The notes under the pieces: generated by a model
What the model was told of the DNA's origin: nothing
The model's input: only the letters and a program-made list of their open reading frames with translations
The model's database searches: none
Made by a program: the position numbers and the translations under genes
In this document: in pieces, positions 1 to 11,079 of the stretch
Numbering within the stretch: position 1 is the first letter of the stretch
Layout: every line of letters begins with the position of its first letter
NCBI GenBank assembly: GCA_029939575.1
Contig: JAOZSR010000004.1
Span: 1-64,000, forward strand
Source of the DNA: Fidelibacterota bacterium
Lineage (GTDB): Bacteria; Fidelibacterota; UBA2242; JAOZSR01
Direction: 5' to 3'
Length of the DNA: 64,000 bases

Positions 1-1
1 A

Positions 2-238
2 GTACAAAAAAGAATCAGACAGGCAGAAAAAGCCAGAATTCGCAACAAACATTATAAATCTTTGATGAAAACAATGATAAAAAAAGTTAAAGCGACAAAA
101 ACAAAAGAAGAAGCTGAACCGATTTTTCGCAAAGCTATTTCTTTTATCGACTCTATTGCCGGAAAAGGTGTTATCCATAAAAATAATGCTTCAAACCGAA
201 AATCCAAACTGGCGAAATTTGTAGAATTATTATCATAA
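2..238 (+). CDS. rpsT: 30S ribosomal protein S20 (5'-truncated by window edge)
   Basis: The frame starting at base 2 reads VQKRIRQAEKARIRNKHYKS and ends ASNRKSKLAKFVELLS before TAA. This is the lysine/arginine-rich helical pattern of bacterial ribosomal protein S20, which binds 16S rRNA in the small subunit body. About the last 78 residues are present; the first roughly ten, with the start codon, lie before the window. The ORF track lists only a minus-strand shadow here because this reading frame has no start inside the window. A strong hairpin terminator follows 17 bases after the stop, which fits a monocistronic r-protein gene. Confidence 0.93.
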   Translation, partial: VQKRIRQAEKARIRNKHYKSLMKTMIKKVKATKTKEEAEPIFRKAISFIDSIAGKGVIHKNNASNRKSKLAKFVELLS

Positions 239-254
239 TTTTCATTCAATATAT

Positions 255-297
255 TAAAAAAAACCGGGCAATACTTCTTTGTATTTCCGGTTTTTTT
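255..297. terminator. Rho-independent terminator, probably bidirectional
   Basis: The arms AAAACCGG..AATAC and GTATT.CCGGTTTT pair around a short TTCTTT loop, and a T-run flanks each side depending on strand. It ends rpsT on the plus strand. It also lies about 70 bases past the guaB stop on the minus strand, where it could end the hutH-guaB transcript. Confidence 0.8.
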
Positions 298-365
298 ATT
301 TTCCTTCATTGCTCTATTGCAAAGTTTTAGAATTTCAGAACTTCCAAATCAAATATTATTTACTA

Positions 366-3336
<2,971 letters not shown>

Positions 3337-3756
3337 TGTTTTCCCCTTTTATTAACTTAAATTGTATTAGGCAAAGTTATAAAAAGCAAAAAATTTAAAC
3401 AAGGAAATGTAGAAGTTAGTTTTTAAGATTTTTTTACCTATTAAAAGATGTGCCCAGGTATATGCTTTTTATTCTTGGTAATAAAATTTAACTTATTTAT
3501 ATTAAAAATAATTGAAGATGGACAAAGGAAAGATTTACAAAGGAATTCATCAATTGTCTGGATTTACCAGAAAGTATAAAAAATCATTTGACAGAAGATT
3601 TTTAAAATATTGTATTGCTGGGATCACTTTTAAAACTTTGATTTTGAATTTAGTACCAAACTGACATCAAAAAGGTGTCAATTTCTTATATAAAAATTTA
3701 TAATCACAGAAAAAAACTGTTTCTTACAGAAAAAGTTTTTTTAATATGGAGAAATG
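3337..3756. other. Intergenic region upstream of hutH and the 3757 gene
   Basis: About 420 bases of AT-rich, apparently non-coding DNA lie between divergently transcribed genes. The only promoter-like signal I can support is TTGACA with a 17-base spacer at 3588-3616, listed separately. No tRNA, convincing hairpin or short conserved ORF was recognised. Confidence 0.5.
3588..3616 (+). promoter_or_regulatory. Possible sigma70-type promoter
   Basis: A perfect -35 hexamer TTGACA is followed after 17 bases by TGTATT, which matches four of six positions of the -10 consensus. It lies about 140 bases before the small secreted-protein gene. The evidence is only the match and spacing. Confidence 0.3.
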
Positions 3757-4167
3757 ATGAAACTCAATAAACTGCTATTTACATTCCTGATTATCCTGAT
3801 TTGTAGCCTGCATGGTCAGCAGACAATACAAATAATGGATTTAACCATTGAAAAAAGAGAATTTCAGTTATTAAACCTTAAAATACAAATCCTGAATACA
3901 TCACAAAAACCAATTGCTGAAATTGGCGGATATTTCGAAATATTAGATAAAACCAATGACGTAGCAGAGAAAAAATTCATTTTTGTGGTTAACAAACATG
4001 ATATTCCACTGGAACCTGATAATTTTGTCAATAGGAATGTGATTATAAAAGAAAAGCCCGGTTTAACCGGAAACATTCGTTTTCGGGTAACCAGGCTGAG
4101 ATTTTATCAGGAACAAACAATATATATGATTTGTCCTAATTGTGGTGATCTGATTCTAACAGATTAA
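3757..4167 (+). CDS. Small secreted protein of unknown function
   Basis: The 136-aa product begins MKLNKLLFTFLIILICSLHGQQ, a signal peptide with a cut probably after HG or GQ, so it is likely exported to the periplasm. The mature part is beta-rich and asymmetric, resembling small Ig-like (FxLYD-type) sandwich modules, and it ends with a CPNCGD pair of cysteines. I do not recognise a family. Two ATGs are adjacent; the second (3757) is five bases from GGAG and is preferred over 3754. The stop lies one base from the stop of the convergent TlpA-like gene, so both transcripts must read into each other or end in coding sequence. Confidence 0.6.
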   Translation: MKLNKLLFTFLIILICSLHGQQTIQIMDLTIEKREFQLLNLKIQILNTSQKPIAEIGGYFEILDKTNDVAEKKFIFVVNKHDIPLEPDNFVNRNVIIKEKPGLTGNIRFRVTRLRFYQEQTIYMICPNCGDLILTD

Positions 4168-4168
4168 T

Positions 4169-4729
4169 TTAAAAAAACTTATTTGCTTTATTCAGGAAAG
4201 TATCCTCTCTCAGTTGTCCAACCCATTTTTCACGTATTATACCATCTCTGTCAATTAAAAAAGAGGTCGGAATAGAACGGATATTTTCATAGGATTTTGC
4301 CAATGTATGCAAATAGGCCTCATCTCCTGTTAAAACAGTATAATTCATTTTATTTCCCGTGACAAATTTTCTTATATCTGCAATACTTCCTGATGAGAGA
4401 GTAATACCAATAATTTCAAGTCCTCGTGATTTATTCTCCTCATACATTTTGATAAAACCCGGAATTTCAGCTCTACATGGAGGACACCAGGTTCCCCAAA
4501 AATTCAATAAGACTACTTTACCTTTAAAATCACTCAGTTTGACCTCTTCTCCATCCATATTAATTAAAGAAAAATCAGCGGCTATGTTTTCATTATTACT
4601 AGCTATTTCTTTGTTAATAGGTTTAATTTTATCTATTTTCTTATCAGTCTCTTTTTTTGAGCAAAAAGTTAAGGAAAGAGCCAAAATCAAAATTGTCATT
4701 AATCGATTATTCCATTTTCTCTGTTTCAT
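4169..4729 (-). CDS. TlpA/ResA-like thioredoxin-fold lipoprotein
   Basis: An N-terminal signal with a lipobox-like LTFC precedes Ser-Lys-Lys, so the protein is probably a lipoprotein facing the periplasm. The AhpC/TSA-like thioredoxin domain carries NFWGTWCPPCRAEIPG, a WCPPC active site at about residues 81-85, followed by the cis-Pro loop IPTSFLIDRDG. Such proteins reduce disulfides in apocytochromes or other envelope proteins. It is 40 bases downstream of dsbD on the same strand, and DsbD is the expected electron donor, so the two very likely form one reducing pathway. At 186 aa it is a single-domain member. Confidence 0.88.
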   Translation of the reverse strand: MKQRKWNNRLMTILILALSLTFCSKKETDKKIDKIKPINKEIASNNENIAADFSLINMDGEEVKLSDFKGKVVLLNFWGTWCPPCRAEIPGFIKMYEENKSRGLEIIGITLSSGSIADIRKFVTGNKMNYTVLTGDEAYLHTLAKSYENIRSIPTSFLIDRDGIIREKWVGQLREDTFLNKANKFF

Positions 4730-4769
4730 TCTAATACCTTTTTCTAATTTAATAATTCACTATTTACAT

Positions 4770-6557
4770 CTAATCTAATTGCTTGAGCATATCTAAAACC
4801 ATCTTCTTGGTAATCAACTCCGGTAAAACCACCGGCTCCTCTTGTCCGGGAATATAAAAAATGTATAATGGCACTCCGGCTCTCCCAAATTTCCTGAGCC
4901 ATTGTCCAATTATCTCGTCTTTCTTTGTATTATCTCCATAAAGAAGTGTTACATTTTTTTCTTCAAAAGCCCTGGAAATTTGTTCAGTATGCAAAACAGT
5001 TTTTTCATTAGTTTTGCAAGTCAGGCACCATTCAGCAGAAAAATCAATAAAGACCGGCTTTTCTTCGGCACGTAATTTATCAACATATTCAGGTGAAAAT
5101 TGTTCCCACCCAACATGGAGGTTGATTTCATTAAGATTATTTGATTTATCTTCAAAGTTCAAAGTTTTAATTCCGGCAGTAACTCCAATTACAATGGCTA
5201 AAATTGTAGCAATCCATTGTTTTTTCAATGAATTTTCTGATCCGGCAAATCTACCATATATCCACACTGCAAGAGCCAGAAAAATCAGGAACCATAACAC
5301 CATAATTGTATTTTCTCCACCAATAAGGAAATAGACTGTTCTTAACAAAAACAAAGCTGTACCGAATAACAAGAATCCCATAAATTCCTTAAATGTATTC
5401 ATCCATTCACCGGGTTTAGGAATTAGTTTTATTGCTCCTGGCCAAAAACCTAGTAATATAAATGGAAAAGCAAGACCAAATCCTACTAAAAGAAAAATCG
5501 CTAATATCATAAAAGGTGGCTGGCTAAAAGCAAAACCCAAAGCCGCACCCAATATTGGTGCTGTACAGGGTGTAGCTAATAAAACAGCAAATATACCGCT
5601 CATAAATGATCCGGTCAAACCTCCTTTGGCTGTCATTTGAGATGCTACCTGCATCCCGGGTGCCTGAAATATAAATACATCAAACAAGGATAAAGCAAAC
5701 ACAAAAATAATTGTTAATAGAAAAATCACAAAACCCGGACTTTGAAACTGGAATCCCCAACCAACCAATTCACCGGACATTTTTAATATTATGATAACCA
5801 GTGCCAAAACAATAAAAGAAACCAAAATTCCGGCAGTATAAACAAGAGAACTTTTCATAATCATTTTTTTATCTTGCTGACTTTGCTTAACAATACTCAT
5901 AGCTTTAATTGAAAGTACGGGCAAAACACAAGGCATTACATTTAAAATAATCCCACCAATGAACGCCATTAATAAAAATTTGATAATAGTAAAAAAGGAC
6001 GCGCCTTTTACCTGGTTATCTTCTATTTCAAGGGAAGAGAAAAATTCCATATTATCACTATTTGTCTCAACTTCAGACTCTGCAAGTATCGGAATATCAA
6101 TGGAAAATTCAATTTTTTTAGGTGCAAGGCAAGTACGATCACTACAAGCCTGGAATAAAAAATCTCCCTCTAATTTAACATTATTCTCAACAGATTTATT
6201 CATTTTTCCAGTGAGAAGTACAACCAGGGATTTTTCAAAAAACTCAACTACTTCCTGATCATTTTTGTGAATCTTGGGTTCAGGAAATTTGATTTTTTCT
6301 ATCTTAAAATCATCAGATTCAGTAATATTTAATTCTGAAGCAATTAAAAATTCATCTAAAGGTTGATTAGAATTGATATGCCAACCGTCTTTAATGATTA
6401 CATTTACAGCAATATTGAAGGTTCCACCCTGATTAATTCCATTAGTATATAAATAGGGATGTATTTCCAATTTTTCTTTGGAATTTGCTATTAAAAATGA
6501 AAATAGTAAAAATAAAACCATCAAAAAAATATTAATTTGTTTAAATGTATTTCTCAC
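4770..6557 (-). CDS. dsbD: Thiol:disulfide interchange protein DsbD
   Basis: This 595-aa membrane protein passes electrons from cytoplasmic thioredoxin to periplasmic thiol proteins. Order of parts: signal peptide; periplasmic DsbD-alpha domain with the pair ACSDRTC; about eight membrane helices containing NVMPCVLPVLS and ATPCTAPILG, the two membrane cysteines; and a C-terminal thioredoxin domain with AEWCLTCK near residue 510. All three redox pairs of the family are present. The SD AAGGAG precedes the ATG. It sits nine bases after a patatin gene and upstream of the TlpA-like lipoprotein; thioredoxin reductase lies about 5 kb away, completing the electron route. Confidence 0.95.
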   Translation of the reverse strand: MRNTFKQINIFLMVLFLLFSFLIANSKEKLEIHPYLYTNGINQGGTFNIAVNVIIKDGWHINSNQPLDEFLIASELNITESDDFKIEKIKFPEPKIHKNDQEVVEFFEKSLVVLLTGKMNKSVENNVKLEGDFLFQACSDRTCLAPKKIEFSIDIPILAESEVETNSDNMEFFSSLEIEDNQVKGASFFTIIKFLLMAFIGGIILNVMPCVLPVLSIKAMSIVKQSQQDKKMIMKSSLVYTAGILVSFIVLALVIIILKMSGELVGWGFQFQSPGFVIFLLTIIFVFALSLFDVFIFQAPGMQVASQMTAKGGLTGSFMSGIFAVLLATPCTAPILGAALGFAFSQPPFMILAIFLLVGFGLAFPFILLGFWPGAIKLIPKPGEWMNTFKEFMGFLLFGTALFLLRTVYFLIGGENTIMVLWFLIFLALAVWIYGRFAGSENSLKKQWIATILAIVIGVTAGIKTLNFEDKSNNLNEINLHVGWEQFSPEYVDKLRAEEKPVFIDFSAEWCLTCKTNEKTVLHTEQISRAFEEKNVTLLYGDNTKKDEIIGQWLRKFGRAGVPLYIFYIPGQEEPVVLPELITKKMVLDMLKQLD

Positions 6558-6566
6558 ATCTTCTCC

Positions 6567-7457
6567 TTAGTTAAAAAACCTGGTAAATATATTTGAATTA
6601 ATTTTTTTAATTTCTTTTAACTTTTCGCGTGCGGCTTTTTCACCGACTTCTATAAATTCATCAAGCCTTTCAAACTCACTCCAATGTGCATTATCAATAT
6701 CAGGGTGAATTCGAACATCTGCCATCTCGAGTTGCAAATTTGACAATTCAAGTCCCCGCGCAGAATTGGCTCTGGATATGATATTAATAATGTTTGGTGA
6801 TTGTAATTCACTATAATTTTTCATATCTACTGAAACCCCAATCACTGCATCAGCACCCATGTTTTTCACATATTTCACCGGAACAGGTGCAGTAACACCA
6901 CCATCGGTTATCAACATTTTATTTTCAAATTCAGGAGTTATAAAACCCGGAATCGAAGAACTAAGAGTAAGAGCTTTAATCAAACTACCCTCTTTATATT
7001 CAATTGTATTTCCCGTTGTTAAATCTGTTGCCAGAGCACAAAAAGGAATTTTCATTTTACTTATATCCTGTTCATCCACTAACTCTGAAATAACATCATA
7101 AAGTTTTTCATTATGTAAAATTCCTTTTTTTGATAAAGCAAAATTTAAAATTATGCGATCAGAAACGACTTTTGTAAAGTGAGTCAAAAAACCAGAATTC
7201 CCATTCTGCTGGGGTTTAATGTATTTTAAGCCTAAATGTTCCTTCAATCCTTTATTAAAAAAATCTTTAATTCTTTTAGTTAAAACTGAAATATCGGGAT
7301 TTTGGGCATACATTCCACCTATAATAGCTCCCATTGAAGTTCCGGCAATAAAATCAATATTAATACCCGCTTCTTCAAAAACTTTTAATACTCCAATATG
7401 TGCGAAGCCTCTTGCTCCGCCTCCACCTAATGCTATTCCAATTAATTTTTTCTTCAT
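6567..7457 (-). CDS. Patatin-like phospholipase (RssA-like)
   Basis: The 296-aa product has the serine lipase fold of bacterial patatins. The oxyanion loop GGGGARGFAHIGVL lies at about residues 12-25, the nucleophile elbow is GTSMG near residue 40, and the catalytic Asp is in ITDGGVTAPVPV. No signal peptide or membrane helix is evident, so a cytoplasmic or membrane-associated acyl hydrolase is likely; the lipid substrate cannot be read from sequence. Its start overlaps the cyclophilin stop by four bases and its stop is nine bases from dsbD, so it belongs to the pyrF-to-tlpA operon. A second patatin of a different subtype is at 40.7 kb. Confidence 0.9.
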   Translation of the reverse strand: MKKKLIGIALGGGGARGFAHIGVLKVFEEAGINIDFIAGTSMGAIIGGMYAQNPDISVLTKRIKDFFNKGLKEHLGLKYIKPQQNGNSGFLTHFTKVVSDRIILNFALSKKGILHNEKLYDVISELVDEQDISKMKIPFCALATDLTTGNTIEYKEGSLIKALTLSSSIPGFITPEFENKMLITDGGVTAPVPVKYVKNMGADAVIGVSVDMKNYSELQSPNIINIISRANSARGLELSNLQLEMADVRIHPDIDNAHWSEFERLDEFIEVGEKAAREKLKEIKKINSNIFTRFFN

Positions 7458-8218
7458 TTCAACGACTTTAGATTTAAAGTTTCCCTATTGGTTACAAAAA
7501 CTTTTTCCATTATTACATTTTTCTTTGGACGATTTCCCCTGTCTGTTTTTACCAGGGAAATTTTATCAACCACATCCATTCCTTCAATTACTTTCCCAAA
7601 AACAGTATATCCTAAAGGATCAAGTCTTGATTGATCACTTACACAAATATAAAACTGGCTTCCATTGGAATCTCTTTTGGGGTTTATTGCATCAGGTTTC
7701 CTGGCAGATGCAACCGCTCCCCTTATATTACTTTTCCCAAATTCTGCCTGAATTGTATATCCAGTTCCACCATGTCCATCATTATAAGCAATACTGTCTC
7801 TACTCAAAATATCACCACCCTGAATCATAAAATCAGAAATCACCCTATGAAAAGTAGTTTTATTATAAAACCCAGCATTAGCAAGTTTTTTAAAATTCAT
7901 TGCGTGTAAAGGTGCGATGTTTGGAAAAAATTCAATAATAATCCTTCCAAACTCAGTTTCAATAACTCCAACATCTCCCGGTAAAATATATTGATTATCC
8001 AGAGATTTTATCTTGTTATGAATTTCCTTAATATCCTGTTGACTTAAAACCTGGGTATAAGACAGATTAATAAAAAAAAGACTTATTGCAATCAAAACAA
8101 TGGTTTTTTTATAATTTATAGATAGATCCCGGTTTTTCCTGGGAAGCAATTTCAATAGAATATTTACAATCACTGCCACCGTTTTCTTTAAAAAGTTTAT
8201 TAATAATTTGTGGATCAT
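7454..8218 (-). CDS. Secreted cyclophilin-type peptidyl-prolyl isomerase
   Basis: The cyclophilin domain covers about residues 75-240 and shows FHRVISDFMIQGGD, GSQFYICVSDQSRLD and YTVFGKVIEGMDVVDKI. These contain the Arg, Phe, Gln and other active-site residues of the family. A hydrophobic stretch TIVLIAISLFFINLSYTQ at about residues 40-57 looks like a signal peptide, so the mature enzyme would fold proteins in the periplasm. The start is uncertain. The ORF start at 8218 has a GAGGA SD six bases upstream but overlaps the MBL hydrolase gene by about 110 bases; a start just before the signal peptide would need an unusual codon (ATA, ATT or TTG). It overlaps the next gene by ATGA. Confidence 0.88.
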   Translation of the reverse strand: MIHKLLINFLKKTVAVIVNILLKLLPRKNRDLSINYKKTIVLIAISLFFINLSYTQVLSQQDIKEIHNKIKSLDNQYILPGDVGVIETEFGRIIIEFFPNIAPLHAMNFKKLANAGFYNKTTFHRVISDFMIQGGDILSRDSIAYNDGHGGTGYTIQAEFGKSNIRGAVASARKPDAINPKRDSNGSQFYICVSDQSRLDPLGYTVFGKVIEGMDVVDKISLVKTDRGNRPKKNVIMEKVFVTNRETLNLKSLK

Positions 8219-8879
8219 TATTTTCCTCGCTTAAATGTCCTAAAATTAAATGCTTCAATTCACCCTTATTGGAAATTTTGTTAAATAACTCGATTGATTG
8301 TTGATTTGATAAATGTCCAACCCGACTTTTTATTCTTTGTTTTAATTTTAAAGGATAGGACCCGTTTTTCAACATTACCGGATCATGGTTTGATTCAAGC
8401 AACAGTAAATCCAATTTTGTTAAATGATGCACAACAGACTGGCGCACATCACCCATATCTGTTACTATTCCAACCCTTACTTTATCAGTAGATACAACGA
8501 TCCCAATCGGGTCTATGGCATCATGAGGCGTATGAAAGGTTTTTACCTTCAGACTACCAATATTAAAAATTTGTCCGGCTGTAAATTTGTTGACATTTAC
8601 ATTTTTCAATAAATCAGGTTTTAAAGCGGAATAAGTGTTATCAGTCAAATAAACGGGAACATTATATTTACGTCCAAAAACACCAAGGCCTTTGGAATGA
8701 TCTGAATGTTCATGAGTTAAAATAATTGAATTTACTTTTAGTGGGTCCAGACCTATGCTGGTCATTCTTTCGGTAACATTTTTTGCACTAAATCCCTGAT
8801 CAATAAAAATTCCGGTATTTTCATGCTCAATATATGTACAGTTTCCTTTGCTACCACTCCCAAGATTACAGAAAATCAT
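8109..8879 (-). CDS. MBL-fold metallo-hydrolase (YycJ/WalJ-like)
   Basis: The metallo-beta-lactamase fold is shown by LTHEHSDHSKGLGVFG (the HxHxDH metal motif), VTDMGD, LLESNHD and a C-terminal GHLSEENN. The N-terminus MIFCNLGSGSKGNCTYIE is the canonical start of the YycJ/WalJ subgroup, which are cytoplasmic phosphodiesterase or exonuclease-like proteins. I moved the start from the ORF-track position 8936 to 8879 because the family start is there and the ATG then overlaps the pyrE stop as ATGA. The upstream 19 residues would lie inside pyrE. It is the third gene of the operon. Confidence 0.88.
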   Translation of the reverse strand: MIFCNLGSGSKGNCTYIEHENTGIFIDQGFSAKNVTERMTSIGLDPLKVNSIILTHEHSDHSKGLGVFGRKYNVPVYLTDNTYSALKPDLLKNVNVNKFTAGQIFNIGSLKVKTFHTPHDAIDPIGIVVSTDKVRVGIVTDMGDVRQSVVHHLTKLDLLLLESNHDPVMLKNGSYPLKLKQRIKSRVGHLSNQQSIELFNKISNKGELKHLILGHLSEENNDPQIINKLFKENGGSDCKYSIEIASQEKPGSIYKL

Positions 8880-9451
8880 TTTTTCCCGGTTCTGCCTCTT
8901 GATGTAATTGGAATATCTTTGGCACAAAGAGGACAATCATCAGGATTATGTGTAGGAATATCAAGATTTACTAATGGAAAATATGGCACACCAAAATCTG
9001 CTTTCTGACCACTTCTGTCAATCAATACACCAATTCCCATCAACACGCCTTTATGTTTCGATACCAGGTCCATTAATTCATATATTGATCCACCAGTCGT
9101 AACAACATCATCTACAATTAAAACCCGTTCCCCCGGTTCAATATTAAATCCTCTTCTAAATTCGAGTTTTTTATCTACCCTTTCCGCAAATATTGAGCGT
9201 GTACTTAAAAAACGCCCTACACTGTGACTAATAATAATACCACCAACAGCAGCCCCGACAATTACATTTGGCTTGGTATCTTTAAAATTTTCACCAATTG
9301 CTTTGCACAATTTATCTGATAATTTTGGGTATTGTAATAATTTAAATTTTTCTACATAAGTGTCACTGTGCAATCCGGATGTTAATTTAAAATGACCTTT
9401 AAAAACAGCGCCACAATCTTCTAATAATTCTTCATAATTTTTGTTTTTCAT
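8876..9451 (-). CDS. pyrE: Orotate phosphoribosyltransferase
   Basis: The enzyme makes OMP from orotate and PRPP in de novo pyrimidine synthesis. The 191-aa protein carries the PRPP-binding signature VLIVDDVVTTGGSI and an N-terminal LTSGLHSDTYVEKF substrate loop. The tail DCPLCAKDIPITSRG is a known extension in one bacterial branch of the family, with a Cys pair that may be structural. It follows pyrF by 43 bases, so both final UMP steps are encoded together, and it overlaps the MBL gene by four bases. Confidence 0.95.
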   Translation of the reverse strand: MKNKNYEELLEDCGAVFKGHFKLTSGLHSDTYVEKFKLLQYPKLSDKLCKAIGENFKDTKPNVIVGAAVGGIIISHSVGRFLSTRSIFAERVDKKLEFRRGFNIEPGERVLIVDDVVTTGGSIYELMDLVSKHKGVLMGIGVLIDRSGQKADFGVPYFPLVNLDIPTHNPDDCPLCAKDIPITSRGRTGKK

Positions 9452-9494
9452 CTTCCACTCTTATTTTTAAACAACAAATTTACAATAATGCTCA

Positions 9495-10283
9495 CTATAT
9501 CTTTTTAAATGAATTTGCATATTTCTCAGCAGCCAGCCGAATATTATTAGGAAATGTTCCATCCGGAGCAAAAATAATACTTCTGGAAGAATTAATTACA
9601 CCTGTTCCACATTGACGGCAAACTTCTACTGCAGTTTCCACACCGCCACCCTGTTTTCCTACTCCAGGAATCAGGAATGGTAAATCAGGATAGTCTTTTC
9701 GAATATCATATAACTGTTCCGGCTTGGTTGCTCCCATAACAAGCCCAACATTATTAAGAGTATTTAAATTATTGGCTAATTCGGCAGTTTTTTGATATAA
9801 CGGAGGATTACCATGTTCCTGCAAATCTCTTCCTGAGGGATTTGAAGTTACACAAAGTATAAAAGCGCCTTTTGTTTCGTCCTCTATAAAAGGACGCAAA
9901 CTATCCTCTCCCATATATGGTGCAAGGGTGATCGAATGGAAACCCAATTTCTCCAATATTGCCTTAGCGTAAAATCGGGAACTATTCCCAATATCACCTC
10001 TCTTGGCATCTCCAATTAATAGGATGTCTTTTGGAATTTCTGCGATTATTTCCTCTAAAATTTTCCACCCTTCCCAGCCCCAGATTTCAAAAAAGGCCAA
10101 ATTAAATTTATAGGCAGGAGTAATATCAGAAGTAGCTTTGATAATTTCTCTCACAAATTGGGCTACTCCCTGAGGATTTTTAGGGAATTGTGGATCCATT
10201 TTTGCCGGATCGGGGTCAATACCAACACAAAGAAAATTATTCTTTCTGTCAATACACGTTTTAAAAAATTCATTATATTTCAT
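9495..10283 (-). CDS. pyrF: Orotidine-5'-phosphate decarboxylase (long, type 2)
   Basis: The product converts OMP to UMP. The catalytic DxKxxD array is in LLIGDAKRGDIGNSSRFYAK, near residue 95. At 262 aa with the ILCVTSNPSGRDLQ segment it belongs to the longer type-2 group rather than the short E. coli-like type. It is the first gene of a seven-gene minus-strand operon (pyrF, pyrE, MBL hydrolase, cyclophilin, patatin, dsbD, tlpA-like). No clear SD precedes the ATG. About 217 bases of AT-rich DNA separate it from the divergent GNAT gene and must contain its promoter; I saw no attenuator hairpin. Confidence 0.94.
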   Translation of the reverse strand: MKYNEFFKTCIDRKNNFLCVGIDPDPAKMDPQFPKNPQGVAQFVREIIKATSDITPAYKFNLAFFEIWGWEGWKILEEIIAEIPKDILLIGDAKRGDIGNSSRFYAKAILEKLGFHSITLAPYMGEDSLRPFIEDETKGAFILCVTSNPSGRDLQEHGNPPLYQKTAELANNLNTLNNVGLVMGATKPEQLYDIRKDYPDLPFLIPGVGKQGGGVETAVEVCRQCGTGVINSSRSIIFAPDGTFPNNIRLAAEKYANSFKKI

Positions 10284-10500
10284 GGAGTAAAATTAATTTT
10301 ATTTCCCCTTTTTTGCAAATAACATTTATTCTTTTTATTATTCTAATGTTTTGAAATTCGAACATTCAATTTAAGATATTAATTATCATTTTATTACTTC
10401 TAATTTTGTTTAACTAAAACTCTTTATTGATTATTATAAAAAGAACCAGTATTTTTTACCATCGATTATGAAAAATTAAACAAACGGATTTAATACAAAA

Positions 10501-11076
10501 ATGGATAAACACACTAAAGAATTATTTGAAGTTAAATTAACCGGAACAAAGGGACGGATTCTGGCATCATCTCCAATCGGGATTTCAATAGAACTAATTG
10601 AACATTTAGGAGAAAAAGAATTTGGAAAAATTGTCAAAATTTCAGAATCCCTGGTAGAACATTTTGGTGAGAACGCTCGCTTTAATAGCAATTCAATTAA
10701 TAAATATTTTAATTACCCTAAAACTCTTCCATTTATTATCCGATATCAAAATAATATTGAAGGTATCATAGTCGGAGTTCCACTGGAACATTTTATTAAC
10801 GAAACCTGGGCCCATTGTGATTCTAATCTGCAAAAAGGCAATACAATTTATACTTATGCCTATATTGTAAAAAAAGATTACAGACACCTTGGAATTTCAA
10901 AAATGCTCAAACGTGTCTATCAGAACACATTAAAAAAGCGCGGCTATAAATATGTAACCGGCCATGTTATGGAAGGTATTTCTGTTAATTTTATAAAAGA
11001 TACACAGTTAATCAAAAAATTTAAAAACTGGAATAATACCGGCTATACATTTGAATATTATAGATGCGAACTCTAA
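10501..11076 (+). CDS. GNAT-family N-acetyltransferase
   Basis: The 191-aa protein shows the GNAT core: a beta-strand YTYAYIVKKDYRHLGISKMLKRVY contains the Q/R-x-x-G-x-A-like acetyl-CoA loop (here RHLGIS) followed by the alpha-3 helix, near residues 118-141. The strand YKYVTGHVMEG follows. The substrate is unknown. There is no signal peptide, and no clear SD precedes the ATG. It is convergent with trxB, with stops three bases apart, and is not obviously in an operon. Confidence 0.72.
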   Translation: MDKHTKELFEVKLTGTKGRILASSPIGISIELIEHLGEKEFGKIVKISESLVEHFGENARFNSNSINKYFNYPKTLPFIIRYQNNIEGIIVGVPLEHFINETWAHCDSNLQKGNTIYTYAYIVKKDYRHLGISKMLKRVYQNTLKKRGYKYVTGHVMEGISVNFIKDTQLIKKFKNWNNTGYTFEYYRCEL

Positions 11077-11079
11077 TTT

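Noticed and set aside
52-309. Minus-strand 85-aa ORF
   Set aside because: It is antisense to rpsT and its terminator; the plus-strand frame is a recognisable S20.
8880-8936. Upstream extension of the MBL hydrolase
   Set aside because: The 19 extra residues are pyrE sequence in another frame; the family start and an ATGA overlap are at 8879.
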